DNA of 64,000 nt from AWTP1-13 sp963827545 (GCA_963827545.1 CAWHBI010000032.1:1-64000), one strand, 5' to 3'. Shown: positions 1-9,252, counted from the first letter of the stretch. Translations and numbers: made by a program. The notes: generated from the sequence alone by a model not told the origin.

Positions 1-171
1 ATCGGTCCAGTCGTGGCCGTTGCGCGTGAAGATGGTCACTCGCCGGCCGGCCCTGTGGACCTGAATCCTGTAGCCGTCGAACTTTACCTCGTGCAGCCAG
101 GCGTCGCCCATCGGCGGACGGTCACGCTGGGTTGGCTCGCAGGGAGGAATGAAAATTGAGGGGCGCAGCAC
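1..171 (-). CDS. ATP-dependent DNA ligase, LigD-type adenylation domain (partial)
   Basis: The minus-strand reading frame gives an N-terminus with FIPPCEP, then DAWLHEVKFDGYRIQVHRAG. This matches the nucleotidyltransferase domain of ATP-dependent DNA ligases of the LigD/LigC group. The K of the KFDG motif is the lysine that would carry AMP. A stop codon lies six codons upstream of a GTG at 171, so the ligase domain seems to start here rather than follow another LigD domain. The gene runs off the left edge of the window, so it cannot be told whether a polymerase domain follows or whether the gene is intact. Such ligases act in non-homologous end joining. It borders a decayed island, so it may be part of that accessory DNA. 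Confidence 0.7.
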   Translation of the reverse strand, partial: MLRPSIFIPPCEPTQRDRPPMGDAWLHEVKFDGYRIQVHRAGRRVTIFTRNGHDWTD

Positions 172-450
172 GAGCCAAATGTGGACTTACCCTTGGACTT
201 CAACAAGCATTTGGGTGCGGTTCGTCGTCAATGCCGCACGGATCGTGGCAATGGAGAAAATTTTTGCAACGATCTCACGAGCGGTTGGCCATCGTGTACT
301 CTTGTCGAGCACGCTTCTCACGCCACTTCGGGCCGGGGCCTCGCATGTAATGCTTCTCCGGCTGGTACGAGTTAGTCCAATGCTGACATCAGCCTCTGCC
401 AGGTCTTTGCGAAACCATTCAGCGGCCTCAAAAACGCGGGTCCGAACGCG

Positions 451-882
451 TCATCTGTGTTTGCTTGCACCAACATGGGTCCGCCCTTTCAACCGATGAT
501 GTGCAAATTGGGCGTCAGCGGAAGCTTCGCTGTGCTGCGGGACACAGAGCGCCTCCACTGGGGCTATCAGCAAAGGACGGGCGATCAGTGCGTCGTCGGC
601 GTGCCCCTGGCCATGGCGCCAGGCCGAGGTAGTCCCTTCGGCTCCCGCGGCGGCTCCAAGATCCGCGTAGCCTTCGGCCAGCTCGCAATCCAGATACCAG
701 ACGGTTCCGCCGATCGGATCCTTCCGCCAGCGCGCCAGCGCAAACATAGGCATGGAGACCGCATCGTAGCCGCGGTGCGCGCACCAGTGCTTATAGGCGG
801 ACCAGAATGTCACGGACTGGACGCGGCCATTGAGCGGATTTTGTCGAGCTAGCGACCAATGCTGGCAACTCACCGTTGTCAA
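451..882 (-). pseudogene. Remnant of a plasmid- or phage-like protein (unknown function)
   Basis: The frame contains a coherent stretch, FWSAYKHWCAHRGYDAVSM, then GGTVWYLDCELAEGYADL. It looks like a small winged-helix-like domain of mobile-element proteins. The rest of the frame is low-quality Ala/Arg/Gly text typical of an out-of-frame GC-rich read. There is no good ribosome binding site and the conserved part makes up less than half of the frame, so this is probably a decayed gene. A related-looking fragment (YRGWCAEKGL) lies at 1212-1400 on the same strand. No function can be given. Confidence 0.35.
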
Positions 883-1211
883 CGTTACGTTTGTTTAATC
901 CCGCGTTCATCGAGGCGATAGGTTTGCCGAACCATATACGCGCAAGCCCTCTGTCCCGCGTATCGAGAAGGGCGATGAGCTCTAACTGGCGCCCAATCCG
1001 CACTTGGGCGCTTTCTCCTTTTGCCTCGCTGGCAAGTCAGATGTGATTACATGCTGTGCCGAACAGCACAGACCTCGTTCGCGCTGCAGGCTTACTCTGT
1101 GTCGGAAGCGACGTTGGCGGGGACATATTGCCAATTGCGGCGTCTTATCTGACTGGGTCGGGGCCAGCGTCGTTTCCGGGGGCTCCGAGAACTGTAGGGA
1201 AGCGGCAAAGG
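883..1211. other. Intergenic stretch with no recognisable feature
   Basis: The open frames here are short, overlap on both strands and have no conserved motifs or ribosome binding sites. No repeat or RNA structure stands out. It looks like decayed DNA inside the island. Confidence 0.5.
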
Positions 1212-1435
1212 CTAATGGACGCTCGCGTGCGCTGCCGCTGATGTCGCGATCTTCACCCCAAGGCAATAGACGCGCCGATCCTCGCCGACCTCGATCTTGA
1301 TGCCGAGCTTGCCGCATAGCTTCTCGATCTCATCGAGAAACGCATTGAGGTCTACCGGTGCCAAGCCCTTCTCCGCGCACCAACCCCGATAGGTGTGCAT
1401 CAGGGACTTGATGTCGACGCGCTCGCTCAGCGTCG
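1212..1435 (-). pseudogene. Fragment of a mobile-element protein with winged-helix-like segment
   Basis: The fragment reads TLSERVDIKSLMHTYRGWCAEKG and continues with LNAFLDEIEKLCGKLGIKIEV and RVYCLGVKI. The pattern of a YxxWC helix followed by a Phe-Leu-Asp-Glu-Ile helix resembles the C-terminal DNA-binding segment of primase/helicase-like proteins on alphaproteobacterial plasmids and phages. The frame is interrupted upstream, where the neighbouring membrane protein's reading frame overlaps it. There is no intact start. Treat as a gene remnant; the family assignment is weak. Confidence 0.4.
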
Positions 1436-2370
1436 GCTGGAAATAGATGGTCGCGCAAGAAGCCCTTCACGCTGCCGCCTTGGCTCGGCTTTGGCGTCCT
1501 CGCGCTGTCTTCCGGGGCGGGGGCAACGCAGGTCCATCAAGAAGCCGATCGGGCTCCTGAACCGGACCGCGGTAACGGCGGCAGGCGTCTGCCTCCCCTG
1601 CCCGAGCAGCTCGTAGATCACCATCACGCCGACGAGGCAGAGCTCGAACACCGCCGCGACAACGGCCTGCTGCCACGCCGTCAGCACATCGGCGGCGGAG
1701 CCGATCAGCTTGGCCAGCGCATTGCCGAGCGGGTTGGCATGGCCCACGGCCTCGGTCTGCGGCGCCTCCAGCTTCGCCTTGACCTTGCCGATGTCCGTCT
1801 CCAGCTTCTTCGCCCGGTCGGTGGTCGCCTTGGCTGTGGTGGTCATTTGCCAGCGCCGTCGCCGCATCGCCTCGTCGTCTCGCGCTGCTTGCACATCGGG
1901 CCGCGCTTGTCGCATTCAGCCTGCCGGTTGCTGCGTTGCCGTGTCGGCCGCCCGCTTGGCCGCCTTGACGGTTTCCTCGTCGGCGGGCGTGAAGCTTCCG
2001 AGCTTGGCCAGCGCGTCCTCGAGCCGCTTCAACTCGCGCCGGTTATCGGCACGGCTATCAGTCACGTTCTGGCGCTGCGCCTGCGTGGTGTCGTCCGGCC
2101 GGCGATGGCGCCGAGGCTATTGGTGAACGTCACGACGAGGGCAGCGGCGGCAATGAGGCCGATGGCGACGGCGCCGAGGCGATGGCGCATGAACCACAGG
2201 CGCACCGCTGCAGCGTCGAAGAGGAAGGCGCAGAGCGCAATCGCGCCGAACACCACGGCGCTGATCACACCGTCGACGACGGTGTCGGCGCCCTTGTAGC
2301 CGTAGCGCGCCGCCAGCGCGATGCTGATGGCACCCAGGATGACGGCCAGGCCTCCGAACAGGGCGCGCAT
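1430..2370 (-). pseudogene. Frameshifted membrane and coiled-coil protein of a plasmid-type island
   Basis: Coding starts at an ATG at 2370, one base after the stop of the upstream ribbon-helix-helix gene. The first frame gives three hydrophobic segments (from ALFGGLAVILGAISIALAA to LGAVAIGLIAAAALVVTF). A second frame at 2060-1916 gives a charged helix (RADNRRELKRLEDALAKLGS). A third frame supplies KKLETDIGKVKAKLE and another membrane segment ending LVGVMVIYELLG at about 1620. The pieces join to one membrane plus coiled-coil protein broken by at least two frameshifts near 2062 and 1890. The family is common next to ParA on alphaproteobacterial mobile elements, but its role is unknown to me. 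Confidence 0.5.
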
Positions 2371-2371
2371 G

Positions 2372-2670
2372 TCAGCCCTTCTCCCTGGCGCGCGCATAGG
2401 CCTCCACGGCACGCTCGATCAGCCCGATCATGGAAATCCCCTCGTTGAGGGCGAGCGCGCTGACCCGCTCGTGAAACTCGGGCAGCACCTTGAGATTGAG
2501 CTGCAGCCGCTTCGGTGGCGGCGGCGGTGTGGCCCATGGGTGATGCGGTGGCGGTCGGCAGGAGCGAGGGGCCGCGTCTCGCGCTCACGCCGGCCGGCCA
2601 GGGACGTGGCAGGAGGCCGCTTGTTGAACCTGGCCAGGATCTCCATGTCTTCGCCTTCGAGATCCGTCAT
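2372..2670 (-). pseudogene. Ribbon-helix-helix protein, ParG-like partner of ParA (frameshifted)
   Basis: The ATG at 2670 overlaps the stop of parA. The first frame reads MTDLEGEDMEILARFNKRPP. The conserved part, RLQLNLKVLPEFHERVSALA then ISMIGLIERAVEAYA, lies in another frame from about 2520 down to the stop at 2372. This second part is a typical ribbon-helix-helix fold: a beta strand, then two helices. In type Ib partition systems a small ParA is followed by such a protein, which binds the centromere-like site and represses the operon. The frameshift lies in a CCGCC-rich run near 2515-2530, so the gene is either decayed or mis-sequenced there. Confidence 0.5.
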
Positions 2671-3363
2671 CACGCCACCTTTTCCGCAAGGAGCTTCTTC
2701 ACGGCGACCCACAGCGCTTCGATCTCCTTGCGCGCCACGTCGCCCTTCTCGACCTCGGGGCCGGATTTGCCCACCGTCACCGCCGCCATGTAGGCCGGCC
2801 GGAAGGTGATGGGTGTTTCGATCACCGTGCTCCCGCCCTTGCGCAGAAACTGCATCGATGATTTGGTCAGCTTGGTTCCCGACGACGCGTGGTTGAACAC
2901 GAACGCGTGCGGCTTGCCGTGGTTCTCACACAGCTCGACGCAGATCGCCGTCTGCTCGATGTCGAAGGCCGAGGGCCGCGTCGGGATCAGCACGAGATCG
3001 GCCACGACGATGCCGGGCTCGATCAGGTCGATCCTGCGCGGGCCCGGTGTCGATGAACACCCACTCCCAGCCCTCGCTGATCAGCAGCTCGATGGCCTCG
3101 ACGGCGGCGTCGACCTCGAACAGCTTCGGGTTCTTGGTCTTGCCGCGACGCGTCCACCAGCTGGCCAGGCTCTCCTGCGGGTCGAGATCGAGCAGTGCCA
3201 CGCGCCTGCTCTCCTCGGCGGCGCGCACGGCAAGGGCGGTGGCAATGGTGGACTTGCCCACGCCGCCCTTGGGGTTGGCCAGCGCGATGACGCGAAGTTT
3301 CGGAGGCTGCGCGGGGCGACCCGGCGAGGGTGCGCGTGAGCCTTGAAGCTGCTTGGGAACCAT
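2670..3363 (-). pseudogene. parA: ParA-family partition ATPase (frameshifted)
   Basis: The first half, from the ATG at 3363, carries the deviant Walker A motif ANPKGGVGKSTIATALA and the switch sequence LLDLDPQESLASWW. The second half, after a frameshift at about 3033-3040, reads ADLVLIPTRPSAFDIEQTA and ends KKLLAEKVA. Removing one base in the run GGGCCCGCGC restores FIDTGPARIDLIEPGI. The restored protein is about 230 residues, without an N-terminal helix-turn-helix, which fits type Ib ParA proteins of plasmids and integrated elements rather than the chromosomal ParA. The gene heads a tight three-gene operon with a ribbon-helix-helix protein and a membrane protein, all frameshifted. Confidence 0.7.
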
Positions 3364-3365
3364 CT

Positions 3366-3541
3366 GGTACCAACCTCGCAAGTAAGGACGGGTCGCGTGG
3401 TACCACGCGACTGATGGTACCTTCAGATGGTACCATACCAGTAAGCCCCTATTCGCTCAACAGAAAATGCTGGCCAAACCGGGGGCTTTCCACGGGAAAT
3501 GATTGGGTACCATCCAAGGTGGTACCAACTGCCGTGGTACC
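3366..3541. promoter_or_regulatory. Array of seven GGTACC-centred palindromes upstream of parA
   Basis: GGTACC occurs at 3366, 3399, 3416, 3429, 3506, 3521 and 3536. Most copies extend to TGGTACCA or ATGGTACCAT, and the copy at 3392-3411 is a perfect 20-base palindrome (GTCGCGTGGTACCACGCGAC). The first copy lies inside the 5' leader of parA. Partition loci of the ParA plus ribbon-helix-helix type carry such iterated sites just upstream as centromere and operator. The function here is inferred from position and repetition. Confidence 0.55.
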
Positions 3542-3559
3542 ATCGCGCCTACGAGGGCG

Positions 3560-3839
3560 CGTGCCCAAGCTGGTTGCCGGCAGGAGCACCGGCATTGCGG
3601 CCGGTGCGCGGGTCTAGGCGAGCATGACGGGTGGCCGCCGATCGCTACTTCAACGACGCGGAAAGTTGCCACCGGAATTGCCACCGGACCACCAAGGACA
3701 AGCCAACATGGATCGGGACAACAGACAGACGAGGGGGCTGAAAACCGCGAGAAACCGGACTGGCCAGCACAATCCGGGACGGGCGGAGACGATATTGACC
3801 GTAGTCTCTCTCCGGTGCCGCCGTCCCGAATGTTTGCTG
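3560..3839. other. Gap between the partition island and adenosine kinase
   Basis: No gene is supported. The plus-strand frame that spans this stretch runs on across adenosine kinase as its antisense and has no conserved content. A short direct repeat, TTGCCACCGG, occurs twice near 3665-3690. The boundary between island and core genome probably lies here. Confidence 0.4.
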
Positions 3840-4832
3840 TCAGATCAGCAGGCCATTGGCCCGCGCCAGCTCCTGCAACCTCAGTTCCGGCCGCGCACCG
3901 ATGTGCGAGATGATCTCGGCTGCAGCCAGGCTGCCGAGGCGGCCGGCCGTTTCGAGGTCTCCCCCCACGGCCATTGCGTAGAGGAAGCCGGCAGCATAGA
4001 GGTCGCCGGCGCCTGTGGTGTCCACCACCTTGGCCACCGGCGCCGCCGGGATCGCGATCGACCTGCCGCCGCCCAGGATCACGCTGCCCATCTCCGAGCG
4101 CGTCAGTGCAGCAAGCTTGGTGTCAGCCTGCACCCGCTGTGCCGCTTCCTCGAACACGGCCGTCTGATAGAGCGAGAGAATTTCGGCTTCATTGGCGAAC
4201 AGGATGTCGACAGAGTCACGCACGAGATCGCGGAAGTCTGCTCTGTGCCGGTCGACGCAGAACGGGTCGGAGAGCGACAGCGCCACCTGCCGCCCGGCCT
4301 TGGCGGCGATCTCGGCAGCCTGGCGGAAGGCGGCCTTGGCCTCCGGCTGGTCGAACAGATAGCCCTCCAGATACACGATGCGTGCCGAGCGGATCAGCTC
4401 GGCATCTATCTCGCCGCCACCCAGCTGCGGGCTCACGCCCAGGAAGGTGTTCATGGTGCGCTGGCCGTCGGGCGTCACCAGGATCAGCGAGCGCCCTGTC
4501 GGCTCCGCACTGCTCGCCGCTGCGGTGTTGAACGTCACACCGGCGGCGCGGATGTCGTGGCGGAAGATCTGGCCGAACTGATCGTCCGCGGTCTTGCCGA
4601 TGAACCCCGCCCTGCCGCCAAGCGAAGCGACGCCAACCATGGTGTTGGCCACTGAGCCGCCGGAAATCTCGATTCCCGGCCCCATGGCGTCGTAGAGCCT
4701 GGTAACGGTCGCGGCGTCGACCAGCTGCATGCTGCCCTTGATGCGCTCGTGGCGGGCCAGGAACGCGTCGTCGCAACGCCCGATAATATCCACAATGGCG
4801 TTGCCGATGCCGACGACGTCGTGGTCTTGCAT
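3840..4832 (-). CDS. Adenosine kinase, PfkB/ribokinase family
   Basis: The 330-residue protein phosphorylates adenosine or a related nucleoside with ATP in the cytoplasm. It starts MQDHDVVGIGNAIVDIIGRC, keeps the glycine-rich GGSVANT substrate motif near residue 60 and the second PfkB signature VVDTTGAGDLYAAGF near residue 285, which includes the catalytic Asp of GAGD. The length is normal for alphaproteobacterial adenosine kinases. It lies 35 bases downstream of holA on the same strand and may be co-transcribed. In related genomes I recall parB and parA in this position beside holA; here adenosine kinase occupies it. Ribokinase-like substrates other than adenosine cannot be excluded. Confidence 0.88.
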   Translation of the reverse strand: MQDHDVVGIGNAIVDIIGRCDDAFLARHERIKGSMQLVDAATVTRLYDAMGPGIEISGGSVANTMVGVASLGGRAGFIGKTADDQFGQIFRHDIRAAGVTFNTAAASSAEPTGRSLILVTPDGQRTMNTFLGVSPQLGGGEIDAELIRSARIVYLEGYLFDQPEAKAAFRQAAEIAAKAGRQVALSLSDPFCVDRHRADFRDLVRDSVDILFANEAEILSLYQTAVFEEAAQRVQADTKLAALTRSEMGSVILGGGRSIAIPAAPVAKVVDTTGAGDLYAAGFLYAMAVGGDLETAGRLGSLAAAEIISHIGARPELRLQELARANGLLI

Positions 4833-4867
4833 TGAGGGCTCCCGCTCGGATCAAACGATGGCGCGCA

Positions 4868-5899
4868 CTATAGCTGCGATTTCTTTTCCTTTGCCAGCGC
4901 GCCCAGCTCCATGAGCAGGTTCTCCGCCAGGGTGCCCTCGAGCTCGCTGTTGAGCCGCGCCGCTTTCGCTGCATCGCCGATGCGCGCCAGCGCGGCACCG
5001 AGCTTGAGCAGGCTCCAGTCGCGGCACTGCTGCTCGATGGCGGCCTTCTGCTTGAAGTGCGGCGCCGGCCTGAGCGACCGCATGACGTCGTCGAGGGAGC
5101 GGCCCTCGTCGTAGCCGCTGCGCAGGCGGTGCAGCCGCAGGAAGTGGCGCTGCAGCGCCGCAATCACGCCCTGCGGGCTCTCGCCGGAAGCGACACTGCG
5201 CTCGCACTCCGTCACCGCCTCCGCCGCACGGCCAGATGCCACGGCCAGGACGATGCGGTCGAGCGCCAGCTCGGCAGCATCCCCTACGGCCGCTTCCACG
5301 TCGTCTTCCTCGATCCTCGTCTTGCCGCGCGCGAATATCACGAGCTTCTCGATCTCGGCGCGGGAGAGCGCCCGATCGGCTCCGAGCTTGGAGGCCAGCA
5401 GCTTTCTGGCCGCGGGCGTGATCTGCATCTTGGCTGCGCCGAGCACCTCGCCGATGACCACTTCGAGATCGCGCGCCTCGTCGGGGAAGCAGGCAATGGC
5501 GGCGGCTCCGGCCGACTTCTCGAACAGCGCCCGCAGCGCTTCGTCGGGGCGAAGGTTGCCGGCCTCCACGATCAGGGAGCCCTCGAGCTTGCCGCCTTCG
5601 ACGAGTGGTTTGAGGGCGTTCGCGTTCACGCGCCGCCCCGCCAGCGCACGCACGATCTTGCGGCCCCCGAACATGGGCAGCGTCTGCAGCTCCACGGTGA
5701 TGCGAGCCGGGTCGTCATCGAGATCGGCATCGTCGAAGCGAAGGATCTCGCCCGCATCGCGCTCGGCAAGCCGCCGCGCCAAGGCCGATGCGCGCTCGCT
5801 CACCAGGCCGGCGTCGGCGCCGTAGAACAGCACCGCCGCCGGAACGCGGTCGACCGCTTTCAGAAAGGCGTCTGCCTGATGCGATTTGACAGCGACCAT
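4868..5899 (-). CDS. holA: DNA polymerase III subunit delta
   Basis: This is the delta subunit of the clamp loader, which opens the beta clamp during DNA replication. The start MVAVKSHQADAFLKAVDRVP at 5899 matches the family start; the open frame extends a further 80 codons upstream, but that text is antisense-like. The protein is 343 residues, the usual size. Recognisable parts are AAVLFYGADAGLV in the first strand, LSRAEIEKLVIFA in the middle domain and the C-terminal collar helix region ending LLMELGALAKEKKSQL. It follows lptE by 58 bases and leuS beyond that, a conserved Rhizobiales order. Confidence 0.92.
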   Translation of the reverse strand: MVAVKSHQADAFLKAVDRVPAAVLFYGADAGLVSERASALARRLAERDAGEILRFDDADLDDDPARITVELQTLPMFGGRKIVRALAGRRVNANALKPLVEGGKLEGSLIVEAGNLRPDEALRALFEKSAGAAAIACFPDEARDLEVVIGEVLGAAKMQITPAARKLLASKLGADRALSRAEIEKLVIFARGKTRIEEDDVEAAVGDAAELALDRIVLAVASGRAAEAVTECERSVASGESPQGVIAALQRHFLRLHRLRSGYDEGRSLDDVMRSLRPAPHFKQKAAIEQQCRDWSLLKLGAALARIGDAAKAARLNSELEGTLAENLLMELGALAKEKKSQL

Positions 5900-5957
5900 G
5901 CGGGCCCGAGTTACGCCGGTTCCCTGAGCAGCCGCCGGGATGAGGTCGCGCTGAAAA

Positions 5958-6533
5958 TCAGCTTGGCGCCGCGCGGGACAGGTAGATCGCCACTCGTGTC
6001 TTGAGGTCGTCGGCGATCGTGCGCGCCACCCGGTTTTCCGCGTCCTCGCGGCCCCGCACATTGGAGAAGACCGACTCGAAACGCTCGAACCCGGCGCGCC
6101 CGTGGCTGGTGCCCTGGAACACCACGTTCTGCTTGTCACGCGTCCTGACGTCGATCAGCCGGAACGACGCTTCCACGGTATAGATCTGCCCCTCGGCCTC
6201 GCCCGTGGCCTTCACGAGCGTCGAGACCAGGTTCTCTCGCAGCACCACCTCGAGCCGGTGCGTTGGCGGCAGCGCATTGCCGCCACCCGTATTCTGGAAG
6301 ATGATTTCATTGCGGATGCGCTGCCCGACGCGGCCTGGGATGGGCGCCACGTCCACCTGCTTCATACTCTCGCTGACCTGGGCGCCGGCCCCGCTCGGAC
6401 CGTAGAGCGGGCGAATACCGGCCTCACCACAGGCCGACAGCGCCGGCGCTGCGGCAAGCAGCAGCGAAAGCCCCTGCAGCAGGTTCCGCCTGGTCAGGGA
6501 CATGTGCGCCGGGCCCGTGTCATCCGACGACAT
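5958..6533 (-). CDS. lptE: LPS assembly lipoprotein LptE
   Basis: LptE is the outer-membrane lipoprotein that plugs the LptD barrel and helps insert lipopolysaccharide. The signal sequence RRNLLQGLSLLLAAAPALSAC ends in a lipobox whose Cys would be lipidated; the mature part starts GEAGIRPLYGPSG. The ATG at 6533 overlaps the leuS stop by 14 bases and has an AGAGG site nine bases upstream, so I prefer it to the ATG at 6503. The protein is 191 residues. The position between leuS and holA matches the usual alphaproteobacterial order and supports the assignment, since LptE sequences diverge strongly. Confidence 0.88.
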   Translation of the reverse strand: MSSDDTGPAHMSLTRRNLLQGLSLLLAAAPALSACGEAGIRPLYGPSGAGAQVSESMKQVDVAPIPGRVGQRIRNEIIFQNTGGGNALPPTHRLEVVLRENLVSTLVKATGEAEGQIYTVEASFRLIDVRTRDKQNVVFQGTSHGRAGFERFESVFSNVRGREDAENRVARTIADDLKTRVAIYLSRAAPS

Positions 6534-9123
6534 TAACAATCCTCTGCGGCACCACAATGACCCTTGTGACTGCCCTTCCGTCCAAAGCCCGAGCGACGGT
6601 CTCCAGCCTGAGCGCCGCCGTCTCGATTTCAGCCTTGGTCGCGGTGCGGGCGATCGTCAGCTCATCTCGCCTCTTGCCATTCACCTGTACGGCAATGGTA
6701 ATCGTATCGTCAACGAGCAAGGCCGGCTCCGGCTGCGGCCAGGGCTGATCTGCCAGCAGGGTGTTGTATCCGAGCCGCGCCCAGCAATCCTCGCCCAGAT
6801 GCGGCAGCATCGGCCCGATCATCTGCACTAGCAGCTCGGCGGCCTCGCGGATGGCCCAGTCCAGGCCTTCCCCGGACTTGTCCAAGGCCGCCGAAATAGC
6901 GTGCGTCAGCTCGTAGATCTGGGCCACGCCGACGTTGTAGCGCAGGCCCTCGATGTTTTGGCTAACACTGTTCAGTGCCTTGTGAGCAGCCCGGCGCAGC
7001 TCCTGCGCCTCGGGCCCCAGGGTCGGAGGTTTGCCATTCAGTTTGGCGACGGCGCGGCTTTCCACGACCTGATCGATTAGCCGCGAGATGCGCTGCACCT
7101 GCCGCCCGGCACCGGCCACGCCCGCGTCGGTCCAGATGATGTCACGGTCGGGCGGGCTGTCGGAGACGATGAACAGCCGCGCGGTGTCAGCCCCGTAGTG
7201 GGCGATGATGTCGTCGGGATCGACCACGTTCTTGATCGACTTCGACATTTTCTCCACCGGGCCAATCTCGACCGGCCGACCCGTGGCGATGGCGGCGGCT
7301 TTGCGTGCCGCGCCTTCGCCATCGATGCGCACCTCGGACGGCATGAGCCAGTCGCCGTTCTCGCTGCGGTAGGTCTCGTGAACGACAATTCCCTGTGTGA
7401 ACACCGACGAGAACGGCTCGTCGATGTGGGCGTGCCTGGTCGCCTTCATGCCCCGGGTGAAGAAGCGTGCGTAAAGCAGGTGCAGCACCGCGTGCTCCTT
7501 GCCGCCGATGTACTGGTCGACCGGCGCCCAGTACTTGAGTGCCTTCTTGTCGGTCGGCGTGCTGGCGTTGGGTGCGGTGTAGCGGAACTGATACCAGGAG
7601 CTGTCGACGAAGGTGTCCATGGTGTCGGTCTCGCGCACCGCGGGCCGCCCGCACTTGGGGCACGGCACGTGCTTCCAGGTCGGGTGGTGGTCCAGCGGGT
7701 TGCCCGGCTTGTCGAAGGTCACGTCCTCCGGCAGCCGCACCGGCAGCTGGTCATGGGGCACGGGCACGATGCCATCGGTCTCGCAGTGGATCACGGGGAT
7801 GGGGCAGCCCCAGTAGCGCTGGCGCGAGATCAGCCAGTCGCGCAGGCGATAGTTGACCTTGCGCGCGCCGATGCCGCGCTCCTCCAGCAGGCCAGCGATC
7901 TTCTCCTTCGCCGCCTCGATGGCGAGGCCGTCGAGGAATTCGGAGTTGATCATGGTGCCTTCGCCCAGATAGGCCTCCCCGCCGATCGTGAAGGTCTTTG
8001 GATCGGCCCCCGGCGGCAGCACCACGGGCACCACCGGACGCCCATATTTGCGAGCGAAATCGAGGTCGCGCTGGTCGTGCCCCGGGCAGCCGAAGATGGC
8101 GCCGGTGCCGTAGCCCATGACGATGAAGTTGGCGACGTAGACCGGCAGCTTCACGTCCGGCTTGAAAGGGTGCACAGCGACAATGCCGGTGTCGAAGCCC
8201 TTCTTCTCGGCCTTCGCCAGAGCCTCCTCGGTCGTGCCGATCTTGCGGCATTCCTCGATGAAGGCTTGCAGCTCCTTGTTCTTCTTGGCCACATGCGCAG
8301 CCAGCGGATGCTCGGGCGAGATCGCCATGAACGAGGCGCCGAAGATCGTGTCGTGCCGTGTCGTAAAGACCTCCAGCGTCGCCAGTTTCTTGGGCAGCTT
8401 GCCGCCTTCCAGCGCGAACAGCATGTTCGCGCCGGCTGATTTGCCGATCCAGTTGCGCTGCTGCGTGCGGACGAAGTCGGGCCACTTGCCCTCGAAGCCG
8501 TCCAGCGCCCCCAGCAGCTCGTCGGCGTAGGCGGTGATCTTGAAGAACCACTGGGTGAGATCGCGCTGCTCCACCACAGCGCCCGAGCGCCAGCCACGTC
8601 CGTCGATCACCTGCTCGTTGGCCAGGACCGTGTTGTCGACCGGGTCCCAGTTGACCTTGGCAGGCCCCCGGTAGGCCAGCTTCTTCTTCAGGAAGTCCAG
8701 GAACAGCCGCTGCTGGTGCACGTAGTAGGCGGGATCGCAGGTGGCGAACTCGCGGCTCCAGTCGATCGACACGCCCATGGCCTTGAGCTGGGCGCGCATG
8801 GTGTCGATGTTCTCGTAGGTCCATTTTTGCGGGTGGATTTCGCGTTCCATCGCGGCGTTCTCGGCCGGCAGGCCGAAGGCGTCCCAGCCCATGGGATGCA
8901 GCACGTTGAACCCCTTGGCGCGCATGTAGCGCGCCATGACGTCGCCCAGCGTGTAGTTGCGCACATGCCCCATATGGATGCGCCCCGACGGGTAGGGGAA
9001 CATCTCGAGCTGGTAGCGCTTGGGCCTCTTGCTCTTGTCCTTGGTGGTGAAGGTGCCGCGCTCCTCCCACACCTGCTGCCAGTGCTTCTCGCGCACGGGC
9101 GCATTGTAGCGTTCGCTTGCCAT
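6520..9123 (-). CDS. leuS: Leucyl-tRNA synthetase
   Basis: The 867-residue class I synthetase charges tRNA-Leu with leucine. It has the HIGH-type motif in PYPSGRIHMGHVRNY near residue 50, the editing (CP1) domain in the middle, the zinc-like CPKCGRPAV segment, and KMSKS in VEKMSKSIKNVVDP near residue 625. The start MASERYNAPVREKHW at 9123 matches family members; an ATG eight codons further up is less likely. It is the first gene of the leuS-lptE-holA series. Upstream lies a divergent Fic gene. Confidence 0.97.
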   Translation of the reverse strand: MASERYNAPVREKHWQQVWEERGTFTTKDKSKRPKRYQLEMFPYPSGRIHMGHVRNYTLGDVMARYMRAKGFNVLHPMGWDAFGLPAENAAMEREIHPQKWTYENIDTMRAQLKAMGVSIDWSREFATCDPAYYVHQQRLFLDFLKKKLAYRGPAKVNWDPVDNTVLANEQVIDGRGWRSGAVVEQRDLTQWFFKITAYADELLGALDGFEGKWPDFVRTQQRNWIGKSAGANMLFALEGGKLPKKLATLEVFTTRHDTIFGASFMAISPEHPLAAHVAKKNKELQAFIEECRKIGTTEEALAKAEKKGFDTGIVAVHPFKPDVKLPVYVANFIVMGYGTGAIFGCPGHDQRDLDFARKYGRPVVPVVLPPGADPKTFTIGGEAYLGEGTMINSEFLDGLAIEAAKEKIAGLLEERGIGARKVNYRLRDWLISRQRYWGCPIPVIHCETDGIVPVPHDQLPVRLPEDVTFDKPGNPLDHHPTWKHVPCPKCGRPAVRETDTMDTFVDSSWYQFRYTAPNASTPTDKKALKYWAPVDQYIGGKEHAVLHLLYARFFTRGMKATRHAHIDEPFSSVFTQGIVVHETYRSENGDWLMPSEVRIDGEGAARKAAAIATGRPVEIGPVEKMSKSIKNVVDPDDIIAHYGADTARLFIVSDSPPDRDIIWTDAGVAGAGRQVQRISRLIDQVVESRAVAKLNGKPPTLGPEAQELRRAAHKALNSVSQNIEGLRYNVGVAQIYELTHAISAALDKSGEGLDWAIREAAELLVQMIGPMLPHLGEDCWARLGYNTLLADQPWPQPEPALLVDDTITIAVQVNGKRRDELTIARTATKAEIETAALRLETVARALDGRAVTRVIVVPQRIVNVVG

Positions 9124-9252
9124 TGGGGCCGCATCTCTAGGGGTCAACCGCGGCTGGTTAATGACCGATGCGGCTTGAGGTGGTCAAGCCTGGGGACGGC
9201 CGGGGCTGGCGCGGTGTGAGGTAGTTTGGGGCAGGCGATAGGCTGGGGGGCC

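Noticed and set aside
2670..3363. Chromosomal ParA paired with the parS at 47676
   Set aside because: The protein is of the small plasmid type with a ribbon-helix-helix partner and its own GGTACC array; no ParB gene is present.
3366..3541. CRISPR array
   Set aside because: The repeated unit is only 6-10 bases, palindromic and irregularly spaced, with no spacers or cas genes.
4868..6139. The 423-codon version of HolA
   Set aside because: The first 80 codons are antisense-like Arg/Ser/Pro text across lptE; the family N-terminus begins at 5899.
7198..8439. A 413-codon plus-strand open frame
   Set aside because: It is antisense to leuS, with no ribosome site and no conserved content.
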